Assembly (NCBI RefSeq): GCF_000429525.1
Contig: NZ_AUCA01000001.1
Span: 184,807 to 248,806 of the forward strand
DNA: 64,000 nucleotides
Source of the DNA: Alicyclobacillus contaminans DSM 17975
Lineage (GTDB): Bacteria > Bacillota > Bacilli > Alicyclobacillales > Alicyclobacillaceae
Direction: 5' to 3'
Positions 52,565 through 61,559 of the stretch are shown here, piece by piece; within the stretch, counting starts at the first letter, position 1; each line of letters starts with the position of its first letter. The notes beneath the pieces are model-generated. The model made no database searches. It had not been told where the DNA came from and was given only the letters and a program-made list of their open reading frames with translations. A program made the position numbers and the translations under genes.

Positions 52565-54368
52565 ATTGATAAGTCTATTGGTCTCCCTTGGGATGTTAAT
52601 TGCCACCATCACGTGGGGAGCGATGAGCCAACTTGCGCTGGGCATCCCGGATTGGGTCGTTATGTACACGTTGGCAGGGTTACTTGTTCTTGTGGAACGG
52701 TTCCACATTCTTGTGTCCATCAATGACAGGATCAGTGTGGAATCGGTGTACCTCGTTGGCTTCTCTTTGGTCTATCCGTCCAACATCATCGTCTGGGCAG
52801 GACTGTTGTATGCGGTTGTGTCTTCGATACAGTATCGGTCAAAGTGGTACATTCAGCTGTTCAACGGCGTGAATCTCACTTTATCGGCGCTGTTTGCCAC
52901 AAAAGTGTTTCATCCTGGAGCGCAATACAGTTTGATGTCCATAAACCAGTGTGTTTTGGGCCTTGCAGCGTTTGCGGTCACTTTCCTGTTGGCCAATTTC
53001 GCGATGACTTCGTCCTACATCACCCTGACCTACGGTGTTGGAGCGATTCAGATTGTCCGAGGATTAATCCGGCTGCAATTCTGGGTCGTGATGGGAATCA
53101 CAGTGCTCATTGGGGTGCTGCTGTCCATCGTTTTGGCGCAGGCGGGACTGTCCGGCGCGGTACTCTTCACTTTCCTCATCTTGCTCGTGTCCTATTCATA
53201 CCGTGACTATTTCAGGATGGCGACGCACTTTAAGGAGCTGTCCATCAAGGATGAACTCACGGGTCTGTTCAACCATCGCTACATACAGTCTAAGATTGAC
53301 GATTTAATTGCAACGAAACAGGACTTTGCCGTGATGATGCTCGATGTCGATCACTTCAAGCGCTACAACGAGGTATGGGGGCACGTGCGCGGAGACGAGG
53401 CGCTCAAGTCCATCGCGGATGTGCTTCGGGCCAACCGCCTGCCCGACGAGGAGGTTGCTCGCTACAGCGGAGAAGAATTTCTCGTGGTGCTGCCGGGGTA
53501 TGATTTGGCGCAGGCGAATCTGAAGGCCGAACTGTTGCGCCGGGCCATCGAAGACACCAACTTCCCGGGAGCGGAAAGATTGCCTGGGAAAAAGTTGACG
53601 GTCAGCATTGGCGTGGCACAGTATCCGATGCAGGCGGACACAAAGAGTGAACTGCTGATGAAGGTGGATGACGCCTTGTACAAAGGAAAGTTCACCGGCC
53701 GGAACAAGGTCTCCCTGTACACATCGGTCCTCGACGACATGCAGCGGGAACTGACAATGGATGATGCGAATCAGGAGATTGTCAAGACCATCAAGGTGTT
53801 TTTGGCGATTCTCAACTCGAAGGATCGCTACACGTACGCGCACACCGAGCGCGACGTCATTTACGCGATGGCGTTGGCCAAGCGAATTGGCTTGCCGGAA
53901 TCCTCCATACGGTATCTGCGCTTCGGCGCCTTCTTGCATGATATCGGTAAAGTGGAGGTACCCACGGAGGTGCTGACCAAGCGCGGCCCGCTGACTCGGG
54001 AAGAGTGGCAAATCATGAAGAGCCACGTGGAGCTCGGGGAGAACATCGCGCGGCCGATTCCGAGTCTTGCACCGTGTCTGCCCATCATTCGCCACCATCA
54101 TGAACGATTCGACGGAACCGGGTATCCGGATGGGCTCAAGGGAGAAGAAATCCCGATTGAGGCGAGAATTCTCACCATTGCGGACAGCTTTGACGCAATG
54201 ACCACCAGTCGGCCCTATCAGCGCAAGCGAACGATGGAGGAGGCGTTTGCCGAACTTCGCTCTTGCGCAGGTCGGCAGTTCGATCCCGATTTGGTCGAAC
54301 CATTTATCGAGGTGGTACGCGAGACGGGATTGTTGTCGGCCGACGAGGGAGAGGAGAATCCGGCGTGA
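52539..54368 (+). CDS. Membrane GGDEF/HD-GYP c-di-GMP turnover protein
   Basis: 609-residue protein. N-terminal half (to about 215) is membrane-embedded with seven or so helices. A GGDEF domain (about 230-390) has SGEEF at 310-314 instead of GG(D/E)EF and MLDVDHFK with the metal Asp. The HD-GYP domain (about 420-600) has HDIGK (467-471) and GTGYP (526-530), intact for c-di-GMP hydrolysis. Possibly mainly a phosphodiesterase; the cyclase may be weak. GTG 52539 is used, after AAGGAG; ATG 52506 is an alternative. Confidence 0.9.
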   Translation: MKLLPEPRKLISLLVSLGMLIATITWGAMSQLALGIPDWVVMYTLAGLLVLVERFHILVSINDRISVESVYLVGFSLVYPSNIIVWAGLLYAVVSSIQYRSKWYIQLFNGVNLTLSALFATKVFHPGAQYSLMSINQCVLGLAAFAVTFLLANFAMTSSYITLTYGVGAIQIVRGLIRLQFWVVMGITVLIGVLLSIVLAQAGLSGAVLFTFLILLVSYSYRDYFRMATHFKELSIKDELTGLFNHRYIQSKIDDLIATKQDFAVMMLDVDHFKRYNEVWGHVRGDEALKSIADVLRANRLPDEEVARYSGEEFLVVLPGYDLAQANLKAELLRRAIEDTNFPGAERLPGKKLTVSIGVAQYPMQADTKSELLMKVDDALYKGKFTGRNKVSLYTSVLDDMQRELTMDDANQEIVKTIKVFLAILNSKDRYTYAHTERDVIYAMALAKRIGLPESSIRYLRFGAFLHDIGKVEVPTEVLTKRGPLTREEWQIMKSHVELGENIARPIPSLAPCLPIIRHHHERFDGTGYPDGLKGEEIPIEARILTIADSFDAMTTSRPYQRKRTMEEAFAELRSCAGRQFDPDLVEPFIEVVRETGLLSADEGEENPA

Positions 54369-54403
54369 GATTCGAGCCTCCGCATGACATCCATATCCGC
54401 CGC

Positions 54404-54444
54404 AGTCATGCACCACCGCCATTCATTTGCGGTGGTGCATGACT
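54404..54444. terminator. Bidirectional terminator between HD-GYP and HTH-TPR genes
   Basis: AGTCATGCACCACCGC (54404-54419) and its perfect complement (54429-54444) form a 16-bp stem with a 9-nt loop. The right arm includes the end of the HTH-TPR coding region. Confidence 0.8.
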
Positions 54445-55736
54445 TTCATCATGTTCTGTAACTCTTCCGTGAGTTGGAGCGCTTTGTCCACGTCTCCCGC
54501 TTGAATCGACAGCTGCAGCCACTCCGCCATCACCTGCACCTGTGCTTCAGGCAGACCGGCTTCGGCCAAAGCTGCTGTGGTCTGCTCGATGGTTCGCAAT
54601 CCTTCGTCGCTTCTCCCCGCAGCGACGAGGGCGCGCGCGGTCAGGGCTTCCAATTGATGCAGATACCCTCCGGCCCATTCCATCAAGTCGGGGGCGTGGT
54701 CCGCAGACGCGTTCATGAATGCGCGACACGCGGACAGCTTTTCCAAGGCTTTTTCCGGTTCCCCACCGTTCAACAGGTGTTGGATTTGTTGGAATTCTGC
54801 TCTCACGTACTCGTGCGGCAACACCGTGGCCGCAGCGGACGCAGCCCTCTCCCAGAGGGGGATTCCAGTGTCTGTGTCCGGAGCCAACGTGTCCGCAATG
54901 AAAGACTGTTGAATGCAATGGGCGGTCTTCAGCAGCGACGATGCGCGTTCCAGATACGTCTTGGCCCGTCCGTAGTCCTGCACGTCCAGAGCCAGTGTTC
55001 CCTCATGTAGCCAGGTGTCTGCAATGGTCTGCAGGCTGCGCAACGGGGCAGCGAACTGGGCTGCAAGCTTGGCCATCTCCGCAGCCCGCTGGATGTCGTG
55101 CTGTCTTCGGTGCAGTTGGTGCAGCAAAGTGTACAGTTCCGACTTCTCGGCCGCGGCTTCCATCGCATCCCATATCGCAGACGCTTCCAGTTCCTCTGTC
55201 AATTGCAGAGCAGTCCTCCACTCGTGCAGGGCGCCTTCCAGGTTTCCGTGCAAATATTCCACCTGACCGGTCTCCTTGGAAACGTGGTAGAGCAGCTTGG
55301 TGTCCTGATGGCGCAACGCCTGCTCACGAAGATCTTCAATCAACGTGGTCGCGTCGAGAAGGCGACCTTGCATCCGACAGGACCTCGCGAGAAACAGGTG
55401 ATATCGCTGATAGTCCAATCCCGGCGGGGGCGGCGGGCTCACGGCTTTCAAGGTTCGTTCCGCGTCGGCGGGACGGTTTCGCAGCAATTGGTATTCCGCC
55501 AAATGGAGGTGGGCAGAGAGATAAAACTGATCCTCCAATTCATCCAGAAAATGCTCCACAGGCATTCCGAGCCGGTTGGCGATGGCCACCAACACCGGAT
55601 AGGATGGACGGGCCTTGTCCGACTCGATTTGGCTGATCATGCTTGGGGTCACCAAATCCTCGGCCAGGTCGCTCTGCGTCAAACCGCGCATCCGTCGCGC
55701 TTCTCGAATTTTTTCACCAATCGAGGGCAATGTCAT
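54423..55736 (-). CDS. HTH-TPR transcriptional regulator, RNPP-like (second copy)
   Basis: 437-residue regulator. The Xre HTH (about 7-65) has GEKIREARRMRGLTQSDLA and SMISQIESDKARPS; TPR-like helix pairs fill the rest (for example AEYQLLRNRPADAERTLK and GNLEGALHEWRTALQLTEEL). Same length and layout as the regulator at 37601-38914, but only distantly similar in sequence. A small exported peptide gene lies 2.5 kb away in the convergent unit. ATG 55736 is used; GTG 55739 is an alternative. RBS weak (GCGGTG). Confidence 0.85.
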   Translation of the reverse strand: MTLPSIGEKIREARRMRGLTQSDLAEDLVTPSMISQIESDKARPSYPVLVAIANRLGMPVEHFLDELEDQFYLSAHLHLAEYQLLRNRPADAERTLKAVSPPPPPGLDYQRYHLFLARSCRMQGRLLDATTLIEDLREQALRHQDTKLLYHVSKETGQVEYLHGNLEGALHEWRTALQLTEELEASAIWDAMEAAAEKSELYTLLHQLHRRQHDIQRAAEMAKLAAQFAAPLRSLQTIADTWLHEGTLALDVQDYGRAKTYLERASSLLKTAHCIQQSFIADTLAPDTDTGIPLWERAASAAATVLPHEYVRAEFQQIQHLLNGGEPEKALEKLSACRAFMNASADHAPDLMEWAGGYLHQLEALTARALVAAGRSDEGLRTIEQTTAALAEAGLPEAQVQVMAEWLQLSIQAGDVDKALQLTEELQNMMKVMHHRK

Positions 55737-56000
55737 CACCGCTTTGTTTACGAAAGGTAAGAACCAAAATCAGGTTACTTCTTCTTGATAGTACCATAAA
55801 GTGCAGTGGTGAGGATAATGAATTTGAAAAATCGGTCACTTTTTGTCGAATAAAAATTTGCAGTCTCCATTCGTCCATGGAATGCCGAGATCTCCTGTAC
55901 CTCATCGCCACAGGTGCGGTTTGACATGTTAAGATAGCGTATACATGAATGACTGGTCACACTCGGCACGACGACTTTGGCGAAATAGCGAGGGATATTT

Positions 56001-56858
56001 ATGGCCAATATCGCGTTTGTTACAGACAGCACCGCTTACTTGACACCAGAACAATGTGCGGAAAACAACATCACGGTGGTTCCTCTGTCCGTCATCTTTG
56101 ACGGTGTGGCGTATCGGGAAGGCGTGGACCTCACCGCAGGAGCCTTCTTTGCCAAGTTGAATGAAGCGGACGCGCTCCCCACCACCTCCCAGCCTCCGGT
56201 GGGCGAATTTGTTGCAACGTTTGAGCGGCTGCTGCAGGAACACGACACCGTGATGTGCCTCATGCTGTCCGGCGAACTGAGCGGAACGGTGCAATCCGCC
56301 CGCACGGCCGCCAGTATGGTCGATGGGCGCGTGATTGTTGTGGACTCTCGAATCGCCAGCTTCGGCATTGCGGGTCCACTGCTGGACGGTGCCGCTCTCG
56401 CGAAGCGGGGCGCCGAGCCGGAGGAGATAGAGGCGCTGTGGCAGCGAGCCATTGCCCGAACGACGTCACGCTTTGTCATTGACACGTTGGAGAACCTGCA
56501 TAAGGGCGGCCGCATCGGCGGGGCTGCCGCGGTCTTTGGGTCCCTGCTGCAGATTAAGCCCATCCTGACGGTGCGCGACGGCCGCATTGAGTTATTTGAC
56601 AAGGTGCGCACGCATCGGAGGGCCGTTGAGCGCATGGTGGCTGAGTTTGAGGATGTGGCGAAAACGGGAGAAAAGCTGCGCCTTGGGGTGGTGCATGTGC
56701 AGCGGGCCGATGAAGCGCGAGCCCTGCGCGATGAACTCACGGCGAAATATCCGCACGTCCACGCCGACGTGGCTGAACTCGGGCCGGTGATTGGTACGCA
56801 CACGGGCCCGGGATTGCTGGCATTTGTCTATTACCCCTGGGAGGGACCGTTTGCGTGA
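56001..56858 (+). CDS. degV: DegV family fatty-acid-binding protein
   Basis: 285-residue DegV-family protein. FVTDSTAYL, VVPLSVIFDGVAYREG, TTSQPPVGEF and LMLSGELSGT are the family segments; the TSQP loop and HTGPGLLAF bind the carboxylate of a fatty acid, supplying FakB-type function to the fatty-acid kinase FakA. ATG 56001 follows GAGGG. GTGA overlap joins it to comFC. DegV is near degSU in Bacillus too. Confidence 0.9.
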   Translation: MANIAFVTDSTAYLTPEQCAENNITVVPLSVIFDGVAYREGVDLTAGAFFAKLNEADALPTTSQPPVGEFVATFERLLQEHDTVMCLMLSGELSGTVQSARTAASMVDGRVIVVDSRIASFGIAGPLLDGAALAKRGAEPEEIEALWQRAIARTTSRFVIDTLENLHKGGRIGGAAAVFGSLLQIKPILTVRDGRIELFDKVRTHRRAVERMVAEFEDVAKTGEKLRLGVVHVQRADEARALRDELTAKYPHVHADVAELGPVIGTHTGPGLLAFVYYPWEGPFA

Positions 56859-57685
56859 CGTGCACACCGCCCCTGTTCACCACGCGCTTTCGGGTGAATC
56901 GGCTCAGGCAATTGCTGCTTGACGCCGTGTTTCCGGAAGCGCATCCCCTGTGTTTGCTGTGCCAGCGCTCCACCGAGTCCACGGGCTGGGGCCGCTCGCA
57001 CCAGTCGGTCATGCCGCTGACCCTTTGCATGTTCTGCTGGCAAGACTTGAATGCTTCTTCCGCATCGTACGCCTTCGAATCGTTCACCACAAGGCTGTCG
57101 TCAGCGGGCCATGGTCATGGCGAATCTTCTTGGATGCTGCCCGTGTTGGCCGCCCGACCGTACGACGGAAAACTGCAAACGGCAATCCGCCAGTGGAAAT
57201 ACGATGGCGCGATAGAATTCACAGCTTGGTTTGCGCAGCAGATGGCTGTGGTATATCGCCGATTCCAGCGCGACATCGAGGAAGGGACCGCGTCAGCCGC
57301 AGACTGGGGGCGCCCAGAGTTGCTCGTGCCTGTGCCGCCGGCGCCGGATAGATTTCGTAAGCGAGGCTATGACCATGTTGGGCTCCTGGCGGTCACCCTT
57401 GCGCCGAAACTGGCCATGCGCGCCCTTCCCGTGCTGGCGCGTCCGGCGGAGACCGGGCCGGACGCCGCATTCACCCAATCACAGACGGCCAAGAATGTGC
57501 GGCAGCGTCGGGACGGACTGAAAGGGGCATTTCGCCTGCGGACCAATGCCCCGGTGATGGGGCGTCACATCCTGTTGGTGGACGACATTGTGACGACCGG
57601 ATCGACCCTTGAGGCCTGCGCCCTGGCATTGAAGCGCGGCGGCGCCGCGCGTGTGTCAGCGCTGGTGTTGGCACAAGTGCTGTAA
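56855..57685 (+). CDS. comFC: Competence protein ComFC-like phosphoribosyltransferase
   Basis: 276-residue ComF family protein. Zinc knuckle CLLC (33-36) and CMFC (58-61) lie in the N-terminal region, then a PRTase domain with ILLVDDIVTTGST (about 243-255). ComFC acts with ComFA in uptake of single-stranded DNA. comFA is absent here. GTG 56855 overlaps the DegV stop. Downstream is yvyF, as in Bacillus. Confidence 0.9.
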   Translation: MTCTPPLFTTRFRVNRLRQLLLDAVFPEAHPLCLLCQRSTESTGWGRSHQSVMPLTLCMFCWQDLNASSASYAFESFTTRLSSAGHGHGESSWMLPVLAARPYDGKLQTAIRQWKYDGAIEFTAWFAQQMAVVYRRFQRDIEEGTASAADWGRPELLVPVPPAPDRFRKRGYDHVGLLAVTLAPKLAMRALPVLARPAETGPDAAFTQSQTAKNVRQRRDGLKGAFRLRTNAPVMGRHILLVDDIVTTGSTLEACALALKRGGAARVSALVLAQVL

Positions 57686-57764
57686 AATTCATAGACCGCG
57701 GGAATTCCTGCTAGAGGAGGCAGATGTTCTATAGCTATAATGAGGGCAAGAGGAGGTGTGGGTG

Positions 57765-58154
57765 ATGACCATCGCGTACTGTAAACGGTGTGGCCGCATC
57801 TTCAACCAGGTCCGCAGAAACATCTGTCCGGCATGTGTGGCGGAAGAGGATAAAATGTTTGAAATTGTGAAGACGTATTTGCGACAAAACAAGGACGCCA
57901 CTATGATGCAGGTCACAGAAGAGACCGGCGTGCCGACCGAATTCATTGTCGACATGATTCGCGACGGGCGTTTGATTCTGCGCGATAATCCGAACTTGAC
58001 GTATCCCTGCGAGCGCTGCGGCCAGCCGACGCAGGCCGGGCGGTATTGTGCGGCGTGCACGAAAGAATTGAGCGAATCGCTGTCCGCGGCAAGCGCACAG
58101 TTGAAACAGAAACAACACCCGCAGCCTGGCCGCGGATACTATTCGAAGAACTAA
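57765..58154 (+). CDS. yvyF: YvyF/TIGR03826 flagellar-region zinc protein
   Basis: 129-residue protein found near comF and flgM in Bacillales (TIGR03826). It has four CxxC knuckles: CKRC (6-9), CPAC (21-24), CERC (82-85), CAAC (95-98), around a helical part. Function is not known beyond its link to flagellar operons. ATG 57765 follows GAGGAGG. Confidence 0.9.
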   Translation: MTIAYCKRCGRIFNQVRRNICPACVAEEDKMFEIVKTYLRQNKDATMMQVTEETGVPTEFIVDMIRDGRLILRDNPNLTYPCERCGQPTQAGRYCAACTKELSESLSAASAQLKQKQHPQPGRGYYSKN

Positions 58155-58188
58155 CTGTGCAACACGGGCTGGGGAGGGTGATTCCAGC

Positions 58189-58926
58189 GTGACAGGATAT
58201 CAGACGTATCAGGCAGTGGACAAGCAGCGTCGCGACGCGGTCGTCCGTGAACACCTGGAGTTAGTATACCGGGTGGCGCGCCGGGTGGCGAATGCAACGG
58301 CGCTGGACGGTTTGGAAGTCCAGGACCTGGTGCAGGCCGGGGTGCTGGGCCTGTACCGGGCGTTGGACAAGTACGACGAAGCGAGAGGTGTGCCGTTTGC
58401 CGCCTACGCCATGCACTTCGTGCGCGGGGCGATGCTGGACGAAGTGCGCAAATCCAGCCACGTACCGAGGGGGCTGCGGCAGAAAGAGAGACAGGTCAAA
58501 GCAGCCTGGGAAGCCCTCACCCAACAGCGGATGCGCGAACCCACCGACGCGGAGGTGGCGGAATATCTCGGCATCCCCGAAGTCGAGTATGAGCAATGGC
58601 TGCAGGATCTCGGCTGGACCACCCTCTGGTCGGTGGAGGAATTGGAAGCGGCGGGCAGTCTCCACGTGGTGGATGAACACGAGGCCTCCAGTCCCACCGC
58701 CGTCATGGACCGGAAGGTGAGCAAAGCCCTGTTGGTGCAAGCGCTGAAGCGCTTGTCGCCAAAGGAACAGCAGGTATTGTACGCCTATTACGAAGAGGAA
58801 TTGACCCTGAAAGAAATTGCTTACGTGATGAATTTGAGCGAATCGCAGATCTCCCGGATTCACAGCAAGGCCATTCTTCGCCTGCGCGGCATGCTGAATC
58901 GAAAAAAAGCCGATTTGGTGCTGTGA
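58189..58926 (+). CDS. fliA: FliA/SigD-type RNA polymerase sigma factor
   Basis: 245-residue sigma-28 family factor. Region 2 has DLVQAGVLGLYRALDKYD and FAAYAMHFVRGAMLDEVRK, region 3 and the region 4 HTH with LTLKEIAYVMNLSESQISRIHSKA. It drives late flagellar genes from promoters such as those at 59012-59039 and 63121-63148. GTG 58189 follows GGGGAGG. FlgM, its anti-sigma, follows. The location next to yvyF rather than in the fla/che operon is unusual. Confidence 0.9.
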   Translation: MTGYQTYQAVDKQRRDAVVREHLELVYRVARRVANATALDGLEVQDLVQAGVLGLYRALDKYDEARGVPFAAYAMHFVRGAMLDEVRKSSHVPRGLRQKERQVKAAWEALTQQRMREPTDAEVAEYLGIPEVEYEQWLQDLGWTTLWSVEELEAAGSLHVVDEHEASSPTAVMDRKVSKALLVQALKRLSPKEQQVLYAYYEEELTLKEIAYVMNLSESQISRIHSKAILRLRGMLNRKKADLVL

Positions 58927-59011
58927 ATCTGTTTCCATAAGAATTACCGTGAAATCGGATGATAATGAGAGATATTTGGTGTATGAGAGACTTGATGCAG
59001 GATTATGGCAT

Positions 59012-59039
59012 GCAACCGTCTGCGGATTCGTGTCGATAT
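59012..59039 (+). promoter_or_regulatory. Candidate sigma-D promoter of flgM operon
   Basis: GCAA (59012-59015), 16 bp, GTCGATAT (59032-59039). The element at 63121-63148 before flagellin has the same GCAA-N16-GYCGATAT layout, close to the SigD consensus TAAA-N15-GCCGATAT. Confidence 0.6.
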
Positions 59040-59079
59040 TTCATCACAGAGGCAGGATGTCATAAGGTGGTGAACCGCC

Positions 59080-59346
59080 ATGCGGATAGACGATAGCAAA
59101 ATCGGAGGCTACAGCCACAGCCTGGAATTCACGCTGCGGAGAGTGGCGACGCCTGCAACATCGGCGCAGAACACGGCTGCAGCGGCAGATTCGGAGCGTA
59201 CGGAATCCCAGAATGGAACCCGAGCGGACAGGATTGAACGGCTGAAACAAGCGTTCGCCTCCGGGCAACCCATAGATGTGCAAAAATTGGCGGATAAGCT
59301 GCTGGACAGCGGCGTTCCGCTGCATGCGATCGAAGGAGAACAGTAA
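59080..59346 (+). CDS. flgM: Anti-sigma factor FlgM
   Basis: 88-residue FlgM, which binds and holds FliA/SigD until the hook is complete, then is exported. The C-terminal helix DRIERLKQAFASGQPIDVQKLADKLLD is the family region. ATG 59080 follows AAGGTGGTG. Preceded by a candidate sigma-D promoter, giving the usual feedback loop. It leads the flgM-flgN-flgK-flgL operon. Confidence 0.9.
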   Translation: MRIDDSKIGGYSHSLEFTLRRVATPATSAQNTAAAADSERTESQNGTRADRIERLKQAFASGQPIDVQKLADKLLDSGVPLHAIEGEQ

Positions 59347-59349
59347 GCC

Positions 59350-59838
59350 GTGCGGCCGCAGGTGAGCGTGTTGTCCGGTGTTCTGGAGCAATTGGTGGCC
59401 GCGCACAAACGGCTGCTGGCCGTGTGCCAGCAGCATACCGTTGCGCTCGTGAACCGGGATATTGCGCGGATTCACAGCACCACTCAAAAGATAGAGGTTG
59501 AGACGGCGGGCATCCGGGCGCTGGAAGCATCGCGCCAGCAATTGGCCGCGGACGTTGCGCGGGGACTTGGGTTGGATACGGAGAACATCACCTTGTCCCG
59601 CCTGCTGCCCCATTTGAATCCCCAGGAGGCCACGCGGCTGCAGCGATCGGCGACACAATTGGGAGCGCTGATGCAGGCGCTGGCGGAAACGAATGAACGG
59701 AATCACCGGTTGCTCGAGCAGTCGTTGCAATATCTGACAAAGACGGTGGAGTGGGTTGCCGACAGCCTGGGACAAACACAGTATGGACCGCAGGTGAAAC
59801 GGGTCGTAGGCGGCTACATGATAGATGTGAAAGCATAG
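59350..59838 (+). CDS. flgN: Flagellar chaperone FlgN
   Basis: 162-residue helical chaperone for FlgK and FlgL. The protein is mostly long amphipathic helices, with LLEQSLQYLTKTVEW near the C-terminus, the FlgN signature region. GTG 59350 is 4 bases after the flgM stop. Placed before flgK and flgL as usual. Confidence 0.85.
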   Translation: MRPQVSVLSGVLEQLVAAHKRLLAVCQQHTVALVNRDIARIHSTTQKIEVETAGIRALEASRQQLAADVARGLGLDTENITLSRLLPHLNPQEATRLQRSATQLGALMQALAETNERNHRLLEQSLQYLTKTVEWVADSLGQTQYGPQVKRVVGGYMIDVKA

Positions 59839-59903
59839 CACGGAAATAGAACTGCGGCGGGATGCCCGTTGTCAGACCCACGATGGGGTAAGGAGGACGC
59901 GTC

Positions 59904-61526
59904 ATGCTCGGAACGTTTCTTGGATTGGAAATTGCGAAACAGGGGCTGCAGGCACAGCAGGCAGCCATTGAAATCGCCGGCCACAATATTGATAACGCCA
60001 ACACGCCCGGATATACGCGGGAGCGTGCAGATTTGGTCGCTTCCCTGCCGCTTGACAACATGCCCGGTCAAGTCGGGACGGGCGTCCGGGTGCAGCAGAT
60101 TCAACGCTTGCGCGACGACTATTTGGACGGTCAGTACCGAGATCAGAACCAGTTGCTCGGGGAGTGGCAGGCCAAGCAGGACTCCCTGCAAAAGATCAGC
60201 GCCATTATCAATGAACCCTCGGACTCCGGTTTGTCCACGGTGATGCAGAATTTTTGGAACGCGTGGGATCAACTTGCCGCCAATTCCAGTGACCTCAGTG
60301 CACGTAACTCTCTGGTTCAAAATGCGGTGACTGTCGCACAAACCATCAACCAAACCGCTAATCAACTGTCTGATTTGAACGCGGATCTGACAACCAGTCT
60401 CAATGACACGGTGAAACAGGTGAATTCCTATTTGACACAGATTGCGCAGTTGAACAAGGGGATTGATTCCGTCCAGCAGTCGGGAGAACAGCCGAACGAT
60501 TTGCTAGATCAGCGGGATTACCTGGTGGATCAACTGTCCAGCTTGGTGGATGTGTCTGTGCAGTCGGACAGCACTACTCCGTTCCAACTATCCATCGGTG
60601 GCACGGTGGTGCTGAATGACCAGACGGTCATCTCAGATCCGTCCGACCCCACGCAACCGTTGCTGCATACCACCGGCGATGCGGCCAATCCGCTATCCAT
60701 ATCCGTCAATGGTGGACAGATCAAAGGGTTGGTGGATTCACTCTCCAGTCTTCAAGGGTATCAGGCGGACTTGGATACGTTTGCTGGCAGCTTGGCGGAT
60801 GGCCCCATGACCGTGAGCTTGGCGGGGAGCTGGACGATTTATCCCTCTGCTCCGGATGGCACGGCGGTCCTGCCAGTGGATATTACCATCAATGGGCACG
60901 CATACACGGCTGGGACAGCGTTGTCCGATGTGGAATCAGACAACCCAACGTTGAACATCACCACCGATCCTGCTACCGGCGCGGTGACCATTCCTCAGGG
61001 CACCCAGGTGACCGTAAATGGACTGAACGCATTGCTCCAAATGGGGTATGACCAAAATGGAGCGCAGGGGGAGGCGCTGTTCACACTGAGTTCCACAGAT
61101 CCGGCCGCAAGCATCACGGTAAATCCGGACATCTTGAATAATGTTTCAAAACTGGCGGCGTCGTTTTCCACCAATGCTGGGGATGGCACGTTGGCGATGA
61201 CCGTGAGCAGCGTCAAATCGGCACAGGTTCAATTTTCCGATCCAGCAGATTCAACGGCCCCGATGCCGCTGACGACAGGAACGCTCGACAGCTTTCTCCA
61301 AGCTGTGGTGGGACAGCTCGGTATTCAGGGACAACAGGCGAATCAGCAGGTATCCAATCAGCAAGCGCTGGTTCAGCAAATTGATACGCAGCGGCAGTCG
61401 GTGGCCGGTGTGTCCATCGATGAAGAGATGTCCAACATCATCCAATACCAACAGGCGTACAACGCGTCGGCCAAAGTGGTTTCCACCATTAACGACTTGC
61501 TGAACACACTGATTGAAAATGTGTAA
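59904..61526 (+). CDS. flgK: Flagellar hook-associated protein 1, FlgK
   Basis: 540-residue hook-filament junction protein. The N-terminal GLEIAKQGLQAQQAAIEIAGHNIDNANTPGYTRERAD region (seen as AGHNIDNANTPGY) and the C-terminal QQAYNASAKVVSTIND are the D0/D1 parts; the centre is variable. Chaperoned by FlgN. ATG 59904 after AAGGAGG. Confidence 0.95.
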   Translation: MLGTFLGLEIAKQGLQAQQAAIEIAGHNIDNANTPGYTRERADLVASLPLDNMPGQVGTGVRVQQIQRLRDDYLDGQYRDQNQLLGEWQAKQDSLQKISAIINEPSDSGLSTVMQNFWNAWDQLAANSSDLSARNSLVQNAVTVAQTINQTANQLSDLNADLTTSLNDTVKQVNSYLTQIAQLNKGIDSVQQSGEQPNDLLDQRDYLVDQLSSLVDVSVQSDSTTPFQLSIGGTVVLNDQTVISDPSDPTQPLLHTTGDAANPLSISVNGGQIKGLVDSLSSLQGYQADLDTFAGSLADGPMTVSLAGSWTIYPSAPDGTAVLPVDITINGHAYTAGTALSDVESDNPTLNITTDPATGAVTIPQGTQVTVNGLNALLQMGYDQNGAQGEALFTLSSTDPAASITVNPDILNNVSKLAASFSTNAGDGTLAMTVSSVKSAQVQFSDPADSTAPMPLTTGTLDSFLQAVVGQLGIQGQQANQQVSNQQALVQQIDTQRQSVAGVSIDEEMSNIIQYQQAYNASAKVVSTINDLLNTLIENV

Positions 61527-61559
61527 TCGATGAAATGATGTAAAAAGGTGGCGATAGGA

